A program made the translations under genes and the position numbers. Under the pieces are notes generated by a model. The model worked only from the letters and a program-made list of their open reading frames with translations. It did no database searches and was not told the DNA's origin. Of a stretch of DNA of 64,000 nucleotides, positions 8,990-17,408 are shown in pieces. The stretch lies in NCBI RefSeq assembly GCF_029542085.1, contig NZ_CP107036.1, forward strand, positions 6,448,001 to 6,512,000. The letters run 5' to 3'. This DNA comes from Sphingobacterium sp. ML3W (GTDB lineage Bacteria > Bacteroidota > Bacteroidia > Sphingobacteriales > Sphingobacteriaceae). The first letter of the stretch is position 1. Each line of letters opens with the position of its first letter.

Positions 8990-10267
8990 ATGAAGCGTAT
9001 ACTTCTCGCAATAACGGCTCTTATTGCCATTGTTTTAATTTTTAATAAACTTATTTATAATGATCGGCTTCCACCGAATTATCAGGCCCTGCGGGTGGAT
9101 GTGGATCGCAATAAAGCGGTAATCAATAGTATTTCCATGATGGATAGCAACTTTTCCGATCTCCGTGTATTCGATCGTATTTTAAAGAATAATAGGATAC
9201 TGATGTTAGGGGAGATGCAGCATGATGATGGGGAAACTTTTCGGGCCAAATCGAGGTTGATCCGCTATCTCCGCGAAAAATTAGATTATAACATTGTACT
9301 CTATGAAGCAGGACAATATGATATGTGGGTCATGAACAGAGAAATGGACCGTCCGACTATGCAGCTTCCTAAACAATCTTTGGCTGGTCTGGGGTTGTTT
9401 GATTTCTGGTGGCGGAACAACGAAACGGATCCACTGATAAACTACTATCAAAAGTCCAAATTATCAGGCAAGCCAATTACTCTCGGTGGATTTGATATTC
9501 AGTTTTCCGGTCGTTTACTTGCTGATAAACGAGCAAAGTTGCTAGCGGATTTTTGCCTTAAAAATAAGATCGGTCTAAAAGATTATCCCTTATTAAAAAA
9601 AGAACTCAACAATCTGGAGTATCTGGCCCTAGCCAGGTATGCCAATAGAAAGCTTGATTCTACAGCTAAAAGACAGCTCTTAAGTGAAATAGGGAAATTG
9701 AGACATGCTTTACGGGCCTCTGGCGGAAACGAGGAACAGCGGGTTTATAGTCGATACCTCGCGGATATAAAAACTAATTATGAAAAATCTTGGTCATATG
9801 CGCCAGGATCCATGGCGAGTATGCAGCTACGCGACTCACTGATGGCCCAAAATCTGCAGTACCAAATAGATTCTTTATATCCAGGAAAGAAGATCATTGT
9901 CTGGTGTGCCAATATCCATACCTTTTCAACAGCTTATAACAAGGAATACCTTCCTTTAGGTGCCTATATTAAAAAGAAGTATGGCCATCAGGCTTATATG
10001 CTTGACTTTAGTTCTTACGGAAAGAAAAATGATGCCGGTCAAATAGTGGGGAAACCCGGTAAATTGGCCATTGAAAATTTATTCCATCAAACAGGGGTAC
10101 CTTATTTCTTTTTGGATCTACGGGGACTACCCGATACTTCTCTGCTCAGGAGGCCATTTGTTTCAGTCATCAATCAAGGTATTGAGGAGGAAAGAAAATG
10201 GACGGACTATATTGATGGCATTTTTTATATTGATCTAAATAAAAGACCAACTTATCTCGAACGTTAA
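8990..10267 (+). CDS. Erythromycin-esterase-like (EreA/ChaN superfamily) membrane-anchored protein
   Basis: A 425-residue protein with one N-terminal membrane or signal segment (about 4-19) and a long extracytoplasmic part. Superfamily marks are LGEMQHDDGETF (E75, H78), VLYEAGQYD (E106), RDSLMAQNL (R281, D282) and WCANIHTF (H310). These match the metal-hydrolase pattern of the Ere/TIKI superfamily, which includes macrolide esterases but also many members of unknown role. It overlaps the following ABC ATPase gene by 1 nt (TAATG), so the two are co-translated and probably act together. Macrolide resistance should not be assumed: most Ere-like proteins linked to ABC exporters are uncharacterised, and a membrane anchor is unusual for true Ere enzymes, which are cytoplasmic. 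Confidence 0.75.
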   Translation: MKRILLAITALIAIVLIFNKLIYNDRLPPNYQALRVDVDRNKAVINSISMMDSNFSDLRVFDRILKNNRILMLGEMQHDDGETFRAKSRLIRYLREKLDYNIVLYEAGQYDMWVMNREMDRPTMQLPKQSLAGLGLFDFWWRNNETDPLINYYQKSKLSGKPITLGGFDIQFSGRLLADKRAKLLADFCLKNKIGLKDYPLLKKELNNLEYLALARYANRKLDSTAKRQLLSEIGKLRHALRASGGNEEQRVYSRYLADIKTNYEKSWSYAPGSMASMQLRDSLMAQNLQYQIDSLYPGKKIIVWCANIHTFSTAYNKEYLPLGAYIKKKYGHQAYMLDFSSYGKKNDAGQIVGKPGKLAIENLFHQTGVPYFFLDLRGLPDTSLLRRPFVSVINQGIEEERKWTDYIDGIFYIDLNKRPTYLER

Positions 10268-11172
10268 TGGAAAGTATCCTAACTCAACAGCTCAGCTTTA
10301 AAATAGGTTCAAGAACCATTTTAAATAACATTGACCTCCATGTTCCTGACAAAAGTATCTACGGTTACCTTGGACGGAATGGTGCTGGAAAGTCTACTAC
10401 CATCAAACTCCTACTTGGACTCTTGCAGGACAACGCCGATGCTATTTTTATCCGGGGACAAAGTTTAAAAGCCGATCGTAGCGACATTTATGCAAATGTG
10501 GGTAATCTCATCGAAGCACCTTGCTATTACACCAAATTGACCGTTTTTGAGAATTTAAAATATTTGGATATCATCCACAAAAAGGGAGAAAAACGAATCG
10601 ATGCGGTGCTCGAAATGGTAGATCTAGGAAAAGAGAAAAAGAAAAAAGCCAGTATGTTATCTATGGGAATGAAGCAACGGCTAGGAATTGCCATGGCTAT
10701 ATTTCATGATCCACAACTTCTAATCCTGGATGAACCGTTAAACGGGCTCGATCCACAGGGAATTGTCGAAATGAGAAATCTGTTTCGCTTGCTCAATGAA
10801 CAGGGAAAGACCATATTTCTGTCAAGTCACATTCTAAGCGAGCTCGAAAAGATAGCAACACATATAGGAATTATTGAGGGAGGCAAAATGATATTTCAGG
10901 GAACTAAAAATGAGTTGCTGCGTCAGGTGGAACGGGAGGCTCTACTGCGGACTTCCGATGCTACACGGGCAGCCACGATTTTATACAATGCCGAATTTTC
11001 GGTATTAAGAACCGATGGACAAACGGTCGTGGTGAAAATAGCAGATGACAACCAGTTTGATCAGTTGATTAAATGTCTGGTGCAACATAACATTGAAATT
11101 TATGGACTAGAGTCCCATAGTGCAGACCTTGAACAGATTTTTATAAACTTAATTGCCAGCTCTAATGACTAA
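10267..11172 (+). CDS. ABC transporter ATP-binding protein (BcrA/lantibiotic-immunity type)
   Basis: A 301-residue cytoplasmic ATPase. Walker A GRNGAGKST is at 36-44, the signature LSMGMKQR at 131-138, Walker B LLILDE at 151-156, and the switch His follows in FLSSH. The C-terminal roughly 80 residues are the regulatory extension typical of the bacitracin/lantibiotic export subgroup. It overlaps the Ere-like gene by 1 nt and the permease gene by 8 nt, forming a tight three-gene operon. The likely role is export of, or self-protection against, a peptide or lipid-targeting compound. The compound is not identifiable. Confidence 0.9.
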   Translation: MESILTQQLSFKIGSRTILNNIDLHVPDKSIYGYLGRNGAGKSTTIKLLLGLLQDNADAIFIRGQSLKADRSDIYANVGNLIEAPCYYTKLTVFENLKYLDIIHKKGEKRIDAVLEMVDLGKEKKKKASMLSMGMKQRLGIAMAIFHDPQLLILDEPLNGLDPQGIVEMRNLFRLLNEQGKTIFLSSHILSELEKIATHIGIIEGGKMIFQGTKNELLRQVEREALLRTSDATRAATILYNAEFSVLRTDGQTVVVKIADDNQFDQLIKCLVQHNIEIYGLESHSADLEQIFINLIASSND

Positions 11173-11938
11173 TACATTGTATATCGCTTTCTTATCTGAA
11201 AAATTCAAATTGCTCAGAAACCGGCAGATTTTTGGCGTCCTTATCGCTCCGGTATTGCTTATTTTCGCTATTGATGGTTATATTATATATGATATCATCC
11301 GGTCGGGAAGTATAAGTGCGGTACCTAATCCATGGAAGGTATTGCTAGGAAGATATGTATTTCAGTTTTTTTATTTGCTGTACCCGATTCTGGTCGCACT
11401 GTTTGTTTATGCCTGCTGTGATGTTGAGTATAAGAACAACAACTATAAGGTCCTGTTTACTTTACCGCTTGACAAGTCGAAGATATTTTTTTCAAAGGCT
11501 ATTTTTATGCTGCTAACCATACTGTTTTCTATACTATTTGCCTATGCAGCCTTCTTGATCAGTGGGTATGTACTGAGTTTGATCTACCCGGTGCTCGGTT
11601 TCCAGAATTACGATTATAGGTTGGTGATTTTCGTGACGTTTCTGAAGCTTTTGATTACGCTATCGGCTATTTCGATGATTCAATTGGCATTAAGTCTGCT
11701 ATTCAGAAGCTTTATTTATCCCATTGGCGTGAGCATGTTTATGCTGGTGTTTTCGGTATTTGTAGCTCAAAAGAATTTTTCTGACTTTATTCCTTACACT
11801 GGTACTTATAAGGCCTTCATGAATATAATGAATGAAAATGATGCCTTTGAAAGACTTGATTATAGTAATATTGCTATGATCATTTTATTTATGCTGATCA
11901 GTTTTTACATTTTTAAGAGGAAAGGCCTTTTTAAATAG
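11165..11938 (+). CDS. ABC-2 type transporter permease
   Basis: A 257-residue integral membrane protein with about six hydrophobic segments. The ATG at 11165 (MTNTLYIAFLSEKFKLLRNR) is chosen over an in-frame TTG at 11153, because it gives the usual amphipathic cytoplasmic start of this family and an 8 nt coupling overlap with the ATPase gene. Family resemblance is to lantibiotic-immunity or bacitracin permeases (MutE/EpiE/BcrB-like), which form the channel for the ATPase. It ends 8 bp from the stop codon of the convergent regulator gene, with no terminator between. Confidence 0.85.
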   Translation: MTNTLYIAFLSEKFKLLRNRQIFGVLIAPVLLIFAIDGYIIYDIIRSGSISAVPNPWKVLLGRYVFQFFYLLYPILVALFVYACCDVEYKNNNYKVLFTLPLDKSKIFFSKAIFMLLTILFSILFAYAAFLISGYVLSLIYPVLGFQNYDYRLVIFVTFLKLLITLSAISMIQLALSLLFRSFIYPIGVSMFMLVFSVFVAQKNFSDFIPYTGTYKAFMNIMNENDAFERLDYSNIAMIILFMLISFYIFKRKGLFK

Positions 11939-11946
11939 TTGATCGC

Positions 11947-14697
11947 TTATTTTCGGTCTAGTTCTTTCTTAAAGGTGCTTGGTGACTGTCCATATTTCTT
12001 TTTAAATGCTGAGGCAAAATAGGACGCTGAGGAGAAACCGACGTTGCTGTAGATCTCATTGATATTGAGTCCGTCGGCCATCAGGCTTTTTGCTTTTTTG
12101 AGCCTCCTTTCGACAATATACTCGCTGATGCTGCAGTCGAGCAATTGTTTGACTTTACGATAAAGCTGCACACGCGAGAGGTTGAGCTCGCCGGCAATAT
12201 CGTCGACACTCAGCCGCTGATCAGACAGCTTCGATTCGACAATAGCCGAAAAGCTATTGAGAAATCGCCTGTCGCTTTCATTAATGGTATCTGACTGTGT
12301 TGAATCAAATTGCTCGACATTACTACTATATTTTTCTTTAAGCTGATGCCGTGATTGTAGCATATTGGCAATCCTTGCCCGAAGGAGTGCGGCATTGAAG
12401 GGCTTGGTTATATAATCATCTGCTTTCAGGAGACTTCCTTCAAGGATCGTCTCTTCATTGGCTAATGCGCTCAACAGAATGACAGGAATATGGGCTGTCT
12501 GGTAGAATGTTTTGATGTCTTTGAGGATATCTAGTCCGCTGCCGTCAGGCAACATGATATCGGTGAGTACCAAATCTGGGAAATGTGCTTTCATCAGGGT
12601 GCTGGCTTGATGCGAATCTCTCGCTAAAAAAAGATTATAGTCGTTTTTCAAGATTGAGCTCAGGTAATCCCTGATTTCATCATCATCTTCAACAATCATA
12701 ATGCTCTTCGATTTATTGGAATGAAAAGAGAGATTCTTGTCAGGAGATTTTACTTCAGTATCCAGAAAGTCTTGTTGCTTGAACACAGGTTTTACACCGG
12801 ATACAGCTGCTATGATCTCCTCCTGTTGATAATGGGTATTTCCGATAGGCATGCGCAGGGTGAAGATCGAACCATGGCCCAATTTGCTGCTGGCTGTGAT
12901 CTGGCCATGATGCAGCTCGACGATCTGTTTGACGTAGGCCAAACCGATCCCGGATCCATTCCGGCTGCCTGTTCCCTGATAGAAGGGATCAAAAATATGC
13001 TCGATATCAATGGGCGAGATCCCTAGACCATTATCCAGCACACGTAAATAGAAATAATCTTTGAAGTTATTTTCTTCGAGTGAAATTTCAATTCTACCAC
13101 TGGTTGTGGTATGTTTTATCGCATTGGAGAGAAGGTTGGATAAGACCTGTTCCATCAGATATTCGTCAATCCAGACCTCTTTGAGCATACTCTTATTGAT
13201 GTAGCTGATCGATATTCTGCTTTTTTTGAGCAGTGGTTTAAAACTGTTGATGACCTGCTGAATAAAAGGGTCGATATGTACTGCTGATACCTGAAGCTTT
13301 ATTTTTGCTTTGCTGATCCGATGGATGTCGATCAGGTCGCTGACGAGTCGCTGCAATTTTTTTGCACTCCTTTTGACTCGTGATAATTGTTCTCTGATAT
13401 CTTCTGATAGATCTTTTCGCATTTCGAGATCCTCGATAGGCGCCAGGATAAGGGTGAGGGGTGTTTTAAATTCGTGGGAGATATTGGTGAAAAAATTGTT
13501 TTTGATTTCTGCGGCTTGCTGAATCTGACTACTCATTTCAACGATTTGTTTCTGCTGGGATAAGATCTCGCCGTTCTGGATTTCAAGGTGTTTGTTTTTT
13601 TCCCAATTGCTTTTGATAACGATAATAGAAATGCCACCAAATACGACTGCGAGTACCAAACTGACAACGAGAACATTGAGAACAGATTTTTGATTTTGAT
13701 AAATCCGATTTTGCTCAGTGATAAATTCCTGTCTTGTGTCTATGTCTACCTGTTGCTGTTGTATCTTTTGTGACTGTAGTGCCAATAGTTCTGCATTTGT
13801 TCTGTCGATCACAGCAGTGGCGAGGATATTTTCGCGTCGATATGGTTGATTGTTGATAATCGCCAGCGCCGTTCTGATCGCTTCGGTTCCGCCAGTGGGG
13901 TAGAGTATAGAGGCATACATATGACCTTGTATTATCTGCTCAAGACCATTGCCCGGTCCAGGCAGCGCATCTACACCGATGATTTTAATATCTTTTTGGA
14001 GCTGCGCCTCGTCCAGTGCTTTTTTTACTCCCATGGCCATTTGGTCATTGAAGGTAAAAATAATATCACTTTGTGTCATTTGAGCAATATGCTCACGCAT
14101 TTTGGTATAGGCTATATTCTTTTCCCACCCACCGTGGATAATAGCACTGACCTGGATGCCGCTTGCCGCGGATATGCTTTGCATAAATCCCTTTTCACGC
14201 TCAATCGAGGCGGAGGTACCCGATAAGCCTGTTACCAATCCGACCCTACCTTTACCTTGGAGGACAGCCTGGCTATATTGACCGGCCAGTTTTCCGATGG
14301 CAAGGTTGTCGGCACCCACATAAGCATTGTATTGACCTGAAGAGGTTTTGCGATCTGTTACAATCACCGGTATTTTACGCTGGAATACAGAGTCAACGAT
14401 CGGTGTAAGCGGTTCGGCCTCATTGGGTGACACAATCAACAGGTCGATACCCGCTTTGGTCAGCTCGCGTATCTGATCAATCTGCACAGCATTATTGCCT
14501 TGAGCATCGCGGTATAAGAATTCAATATCGGGATTAAAGGAGAGTTCCCGTTTCATTTCTTCAAGCATAGTTTGCCTCCATGCATCATTCCCAATGCACT
14601 GCGAAAAAGCAATGACCCGCTTCTTTTTCTGGTTTGCCGATTGACATCCCCAAAAAAGCAGCAGGATCAATATGCCATAGACGGTATATTTTCCCAT
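11947..14697 (-). CDS. Hybrid two-component sensor/regulator with periplasmic sugar-binding domain (fructan locus)
   Basis: A 916-residue one-protein phosphorelay. In order: N-terminal lipoprotein-like or anchor segment (LLLFWGC, Cys18), a type 1 periplasmic-binding-protein domain (about 26-300, with FTFNDQMAMGVKKAL and IIGVDALPG), a transmembrane helix (about 341-362), HisKA with H408 in NISHEFKTPL, and an HATPase with DNGLGI and GSGIGLAYVK. Then come a receiver with phospho-acceptor D713 in LTDIMLPDGSG and an AraC-type helix-turn-helix domain (about 810-915). The architecture matches Bacteroides BT1754, which senses free fructose and controls a fructan locus. The divergent neighbours here are an MFS porter, a fructokinase, SusC/D and GH32 genes. 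Fructose is therefore the expected ligand by context. Confidence 0.93.
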   Translation of the reverse strand: MGKYTVYGILILLLFWGCQSANQKKKRVIAFSQCIGNDAWRQTMLEEMKRELSFNPDIEFLYRDAQGNNAVQIDQIRELTKAGIDLLIVSPNEAEPLTPIVDSVFQRKIPVIVTDRKTSSGQYNAYVGADNLAIGKLAGQYSQAVLQGKGRVGLVTGLSGTSASIEREKGFMQSISAASGIQVSAIIHGGWEKNIAYTKMREHIAQMTQSDIIFTFNDQMAMGVKKALDEAQLQKDIKIIGVDALPGPGNGLEQIIQGHMYASILYPTGGTEAIRTALAIINNQPYRRENILATAVIDRTNAELLALQSQKIQQQQVDIDTRQEFITEQNRIYQNQKSVLNVLVVSLVLAVVFGGISIIVIKSNWEKNKHLEIQNGEILSQQKQIVEMSSQIQQAAEIKNNFFTNISHEFKTPLTLILAPIEDLEMRKDLSEDIREQLSRVKRSAKKLQRLVSDLIDIHRISKAKIKLQVSAVHIDPFIQQVINSFKPLLKKSRISISYINKSMLKEVWIDEYLMEQVLSNLLSNAIKHTTTSGRIEISLEENNFKDYFYLRVLDNGLGISPIDIEHIFDPFYQGTGSRNGSGIGLAYVKQIVELHHGQITASSKLGHGSIFTLRMPIGNTHYQQEEIIAAVSGVKPVFKQQDFLDTEVKSPDKNLSFHSNKSKSIMIVEDDDEIRDYLSSILKNDYNLFLARDSHQASTLMKAHFPDLVLTDIMLPDGSGLDILKDIKTFYQTAHIPVILLSALANEETILEGSLLKADDYITKPFNAALLRARIANMLQSRHQLKEKYSSNVEQFDSTQSDTINESDRRFLNSFSAIVESKLSDQRLSVDDIAGELNLSRVQLYRKVKQLLDCSISEYIVERRLKKAKSLMADGLNINEIYSNVGFSSASYFASAFKKKYGQSPSTFKKELDRK

Positions 14698-14989
14698 GTT
14701 TATTTCCCCTTTACTATCCGAATATACATCATTTCAGTTTTTTTAGATAATAAGCGCAAGGTTAGTGTATTCTTTACACTAAAAAGAGATGGCTGAAATA
14801 TGTATCATTTTCTATAAGATATGTCTAAAAACTGAAAGTTTAAAAATTATGATTTAGTATAATGTATTGATAGACAATGTTTTGTGTTGTTTCTGAAATT
14901 GTTACATAAATAAATGTTTTTGCTGTGTACAAATTTAAGTACCCGTGAAGCCAGGGTTAAATTTGGGTTAATCAATTATAGATGATAAG
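14698..14989. promoter_or_regulatory. Divergent control region between the fructan sensor and its operon
   Basis: It holds a compact inverted repeat TTAGTGTA (14762-14769), 5 nt, TACACTAA (14775-14782). A wider set of related sites is TTTCAGTTTTTTTAGA (14732-14747) with inverted matches at 14793-14798 (CTGAAA) and 14824-14837 (TCTAAAAACTGAAA). TGTTTTTG at 14915-14922 is one mismatch from a -7 box, but no good -33 box was seen. The AraC-type output domain of the sensor is the natural candidate to bind here. Confidence 0.45.
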
Positions 14990-16312
14990 ATGAACAAAAA
15001 CACGGTATTGGCTTGGTCTTTTGTAGTGGCATTAGGCGGATTTTTATTTGGCTTTGATACAGCTGTTATTTCGGGAGCTGAAAAAGCAGTACAGGAGCAT
15101 TGGCATTTGAGTGAGTTTCAGCATGGGCTTACGATGGCCATCGCGTTAATAGGTACGGTCGTTGGTGCGGCATTGGGCGCTTTGCCTTCGGACAAGCTCG
15201 GTCGCAAAAATACATTATTTGTTGTGGCCGCATTATATTTTATTTCAGCGATCGGAAGTGCGCTGGCCAACGACTGGACAATTTTTATTTTATTCCGGTT
15301 TTTGGGCGGTATTGGTGTTGGAGTGTCTTCGGTAACGGCACCTATTTATATTTCCGAAATTTCACCCGCCGCTTCACGGGGCAAACTGGTAGGTCTCTTC
15401 CAGTTCAATGTGGTACTGGGTATTTTGATTGCTTATTTATCAAACTATTTTATCGGACAGGTAGGGGAAGAATCCTGGCGCTGGATGCTGGGTGTACAGA
15501 GTTTTCCGTCGCTACTGTTTTTTGTGCTGATTTTCTTTATTCCAGAAAGTCCCAGATGGCTGCTATTGCATAAGAATAATCTATCTGAAGCAACAAAGAT
15601 CATGCAGCGAATCAATTCTGAGGGCTATGCGCTTGAAATCGAGAAAATTCAGGCCTCGAAAGATGCAATGGCAGGTGAGGGTAAATTATTTATACGTGAA
15701 AACGCCAGACCAATTTTATTGGCCTTCTGTTTTGCGTTGTTCAATCAGCTCTCGGGTATCAATGCGATCATCTATTATGCACCGCGTGTCTTTGAAATGG
15801 CAGGTCTCGGTTCCCAAAGTTCCTTGCTCTCCACGGTAGGGATCGGTGTGATCAACTTTATCTTCACCTTGGTGGCTATCAATTTTATAGATAAGGTAGG
15901 TCGCAAAAAACTGATGCTGGTGGGCTCTATTGGATTGATCGTATCCCTCGCACTGGTGTCGCAGGCTTTCTATACAGGGCAAACAACAGGATTTGCTATT
16001 ACAATCTACCTGATGAGTTTTATTGCCTTCTTTGCCTTCTCTCAGGGAGCTGTGATCTGGGTGTTTATTTCCGAAATTTTTCCGAATGATGTGCGAGCCA
16101 AAGGTCAGACATTTGGCAGTTTGACACATTGGGTAATGGCTGCGATTATTACTTTTTGTTTTCCGGCGCTGACAGAGATGCTCGGTGGTGGCGGTACCTT
16201 TCTGATTTTTGCACTATTTATGGTATTGCAGCTTGTTTATGTACTGAAATTTATGCCCGAAACAAAAGGACGGTCGCTGGAAGATATGGGACAGACCATC
16301 AATTTACATTAA
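14990..16312 (+). CDS. MFS sugar porter, probably fructose importer of the inner membrane
   Basis: A 440-residue, 12-helix sugar porter. Family signatures are FLFGFDTAVISGAEKAVQ in helix 1, DKLGRKN after helix 2, IPESPRWLL near the centre, DKVGRKK after helix 8 and FMPETKGRSLEDM at the C-terminus. These are the duplicated hallmarks of the glucose/xylose/fructose porter family. It is the first gene of a rightward operon and is followed 45 bp later by a fructokinase gene. The expected job is uptake of fructose released in the periplasm. Glucose or another hexose cannot be excluded from sequence alone. Confidence 0.9.
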   Translation: MNKNTVLAWSFVVALGGFLFGFDTAVISGAEKAVQEHWHLSEFQHGLTMAIALIGTVVGAALGALPSDKLGRKNTLFVVAALYFISAIGSALANDWTIFILFRFLGGIGVGVSSVTAPIYISEISPAASRGKLVGLFQFNVVLGILIAYLSNYFIGQVGEESWRWMLGVQSFPSLLFFVLIFFIPESPRWLLLHKNNLSEATKIMQRINSEGYALEIEKIQASKDAMAGEGKLFIRENARPILLAFCFALFNQLSGINAIIYYAPRVFEMAGLGSQSSLLSTVGIGVINFIFTLVAINFIDKVGRKKLMLVGSIGLIVSLALVSQAFYTGQTTGFAITIYLMSFIAFFAFSQGAVIWVFISEIFPNDVRAKGQTFGSLTHWVMAAIITFCFPALTEMLGGGGTFLIFALFMVLQLVYVLKFMPETKGRSLEDMGQTINLH

Positions 16313-16357
16313 GTATCGCGCTTTTATTGATCTAATCGCTTATGCGTACAAATAATA

Positions 16358-17320
16358 ATGACAATGAAAAACCTGAATAAATTAATACAAGGAGTTTGTT
16401 TCGGAGAAGTTCTTTGGGATAATTTGCCGACCGGGAAAAAACTGGGCGGGGCTCCGTTAAATGTTGCTTATCATCTCAATAAGCTTGGCGTTGTTGCACA
16501 AATGCTCACCCGTGTCGGAAGGGATGAAAATGGCTATGAGCTGCTTGCCGTATGTGAACAGCTGGGGATCCCGACAACCTTCTTTCAGTACGATGATAGC
16601 TTGCCGACCTCTACCGTTGAAGTGACGATTGATGCAGACCGTAATGTACAATACGATATTGTATACCCTGTTGCCTGGGACAGAATTACAGCGGGACCGG
16701 CAGTGCTGGAAGCTGTTTCCAAAGCTGACTTCTTGGTGTATGGCAGCTTGGCCTGTCGCGATGATATGAGTTTTCAAAGCCTATTGACCTTATTAAAGGA
16801 GGCTTCCTTCAGGGTCATGGATGTCAATTTGCGTGCTCCTTTTTTTGGTCCTCATCGGGTATATGAACTATTGCGCTACGCGGATCTCGTTAAGATGAAT
16901 GCCGAGGAACTGCATATTATCGCTGAATGGAGTGGGGCACCTTCAACGTACACAGATCAGCAGCGGGTGGATCTACTGTTAGATTGTTTCTCTATTCAGG
17001 AAGCTATTGTTACCTACGGCGCCGCAGGAGCAGTATACCATCATAAAAAAGCAAATATCAGCTATCATTTTCCTGCGTTGAAAGTACAGGTGGAAGATAC
17101 CATCGGAAGCGGAGATTCGTTTTTAGCGGCTTTTTTGACCAAGCGGTTTCAGATGGCAGAAGGAATAGCCTTGGAGGAAGTGCTCGAGTTTGCAGCCACT
17201 TTAAGTGGGTTTGTGACGCAGAGCAGCGGTGCATGTCCCGCTTATAATGCGGAAGATATCAACCGCTTTCACTGGCTGAATCCCATCTTCCGTGATAGTG
17301 AACGGAAAATGAAACAGTAA
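16358..17320 (+). CDS. PfkB-family fructokinase
   Basis: A 320-residue cytoplasmic sugar kinase that would phosphorylate imported fructose to fructose-6-phosphate with ATP. N-terminal features are CFGEVLWDNLPTGKKLGGAP and NVAYHLNKLG, which bind sugar. The C-terminal PfkB signature is DTIGSGDSFLAAF, with catalytic base D253. The second in-frame ATG (16364) is an equally possible start. Placement between the MFS porter and SusC 2 agrees with fructose as the substrate. Other PfkB substrates such as ribose are unlikely in this setting. Confidence 0.9.
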   Translation: MTMKNLNKLIQGVCFGEVLWDNLPTGKKLGGAPLNVAYHLNKLGVVAQMLTRVGRDENGYELLAVCEQLGIPTTFFQYDDSLPTSTVEVTIDADRNVQYDIVYPVAWDRITAGPAVLEAVSKADFLVYGSLACRDDMSFQSLLTLLKEASFRVMDVNLRAPFFGPHRVYELLRYADLVKMNAEELHIIAEWSGAPSTYTDQQRVDLLLDCFSIQEAIVTYGAAGAVYHHKKANISYHFPALKVQVEDTIGSGDSFLAAFLTKRFQMAEGIALEEVLEFAATLSGFVTQSSGACPAYNAEDINRFHWLNPIFRDSERKMKQ

Positions 17321-17408
17321 AAAGCTTATGATGCAAAAAAGGGAAAATGCGAAATAAGCAACAGCAAGAAAAATAATCAAATTAATAATCTACTTATAAT
17401 AACCAATT

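Noticed and set aside
15716..16129. 137-codon frame on the minus strand
   Set aside because: Antisense to the MFS porter. His/Arg-rich composition is typical of the complement of membrane-protein codons.
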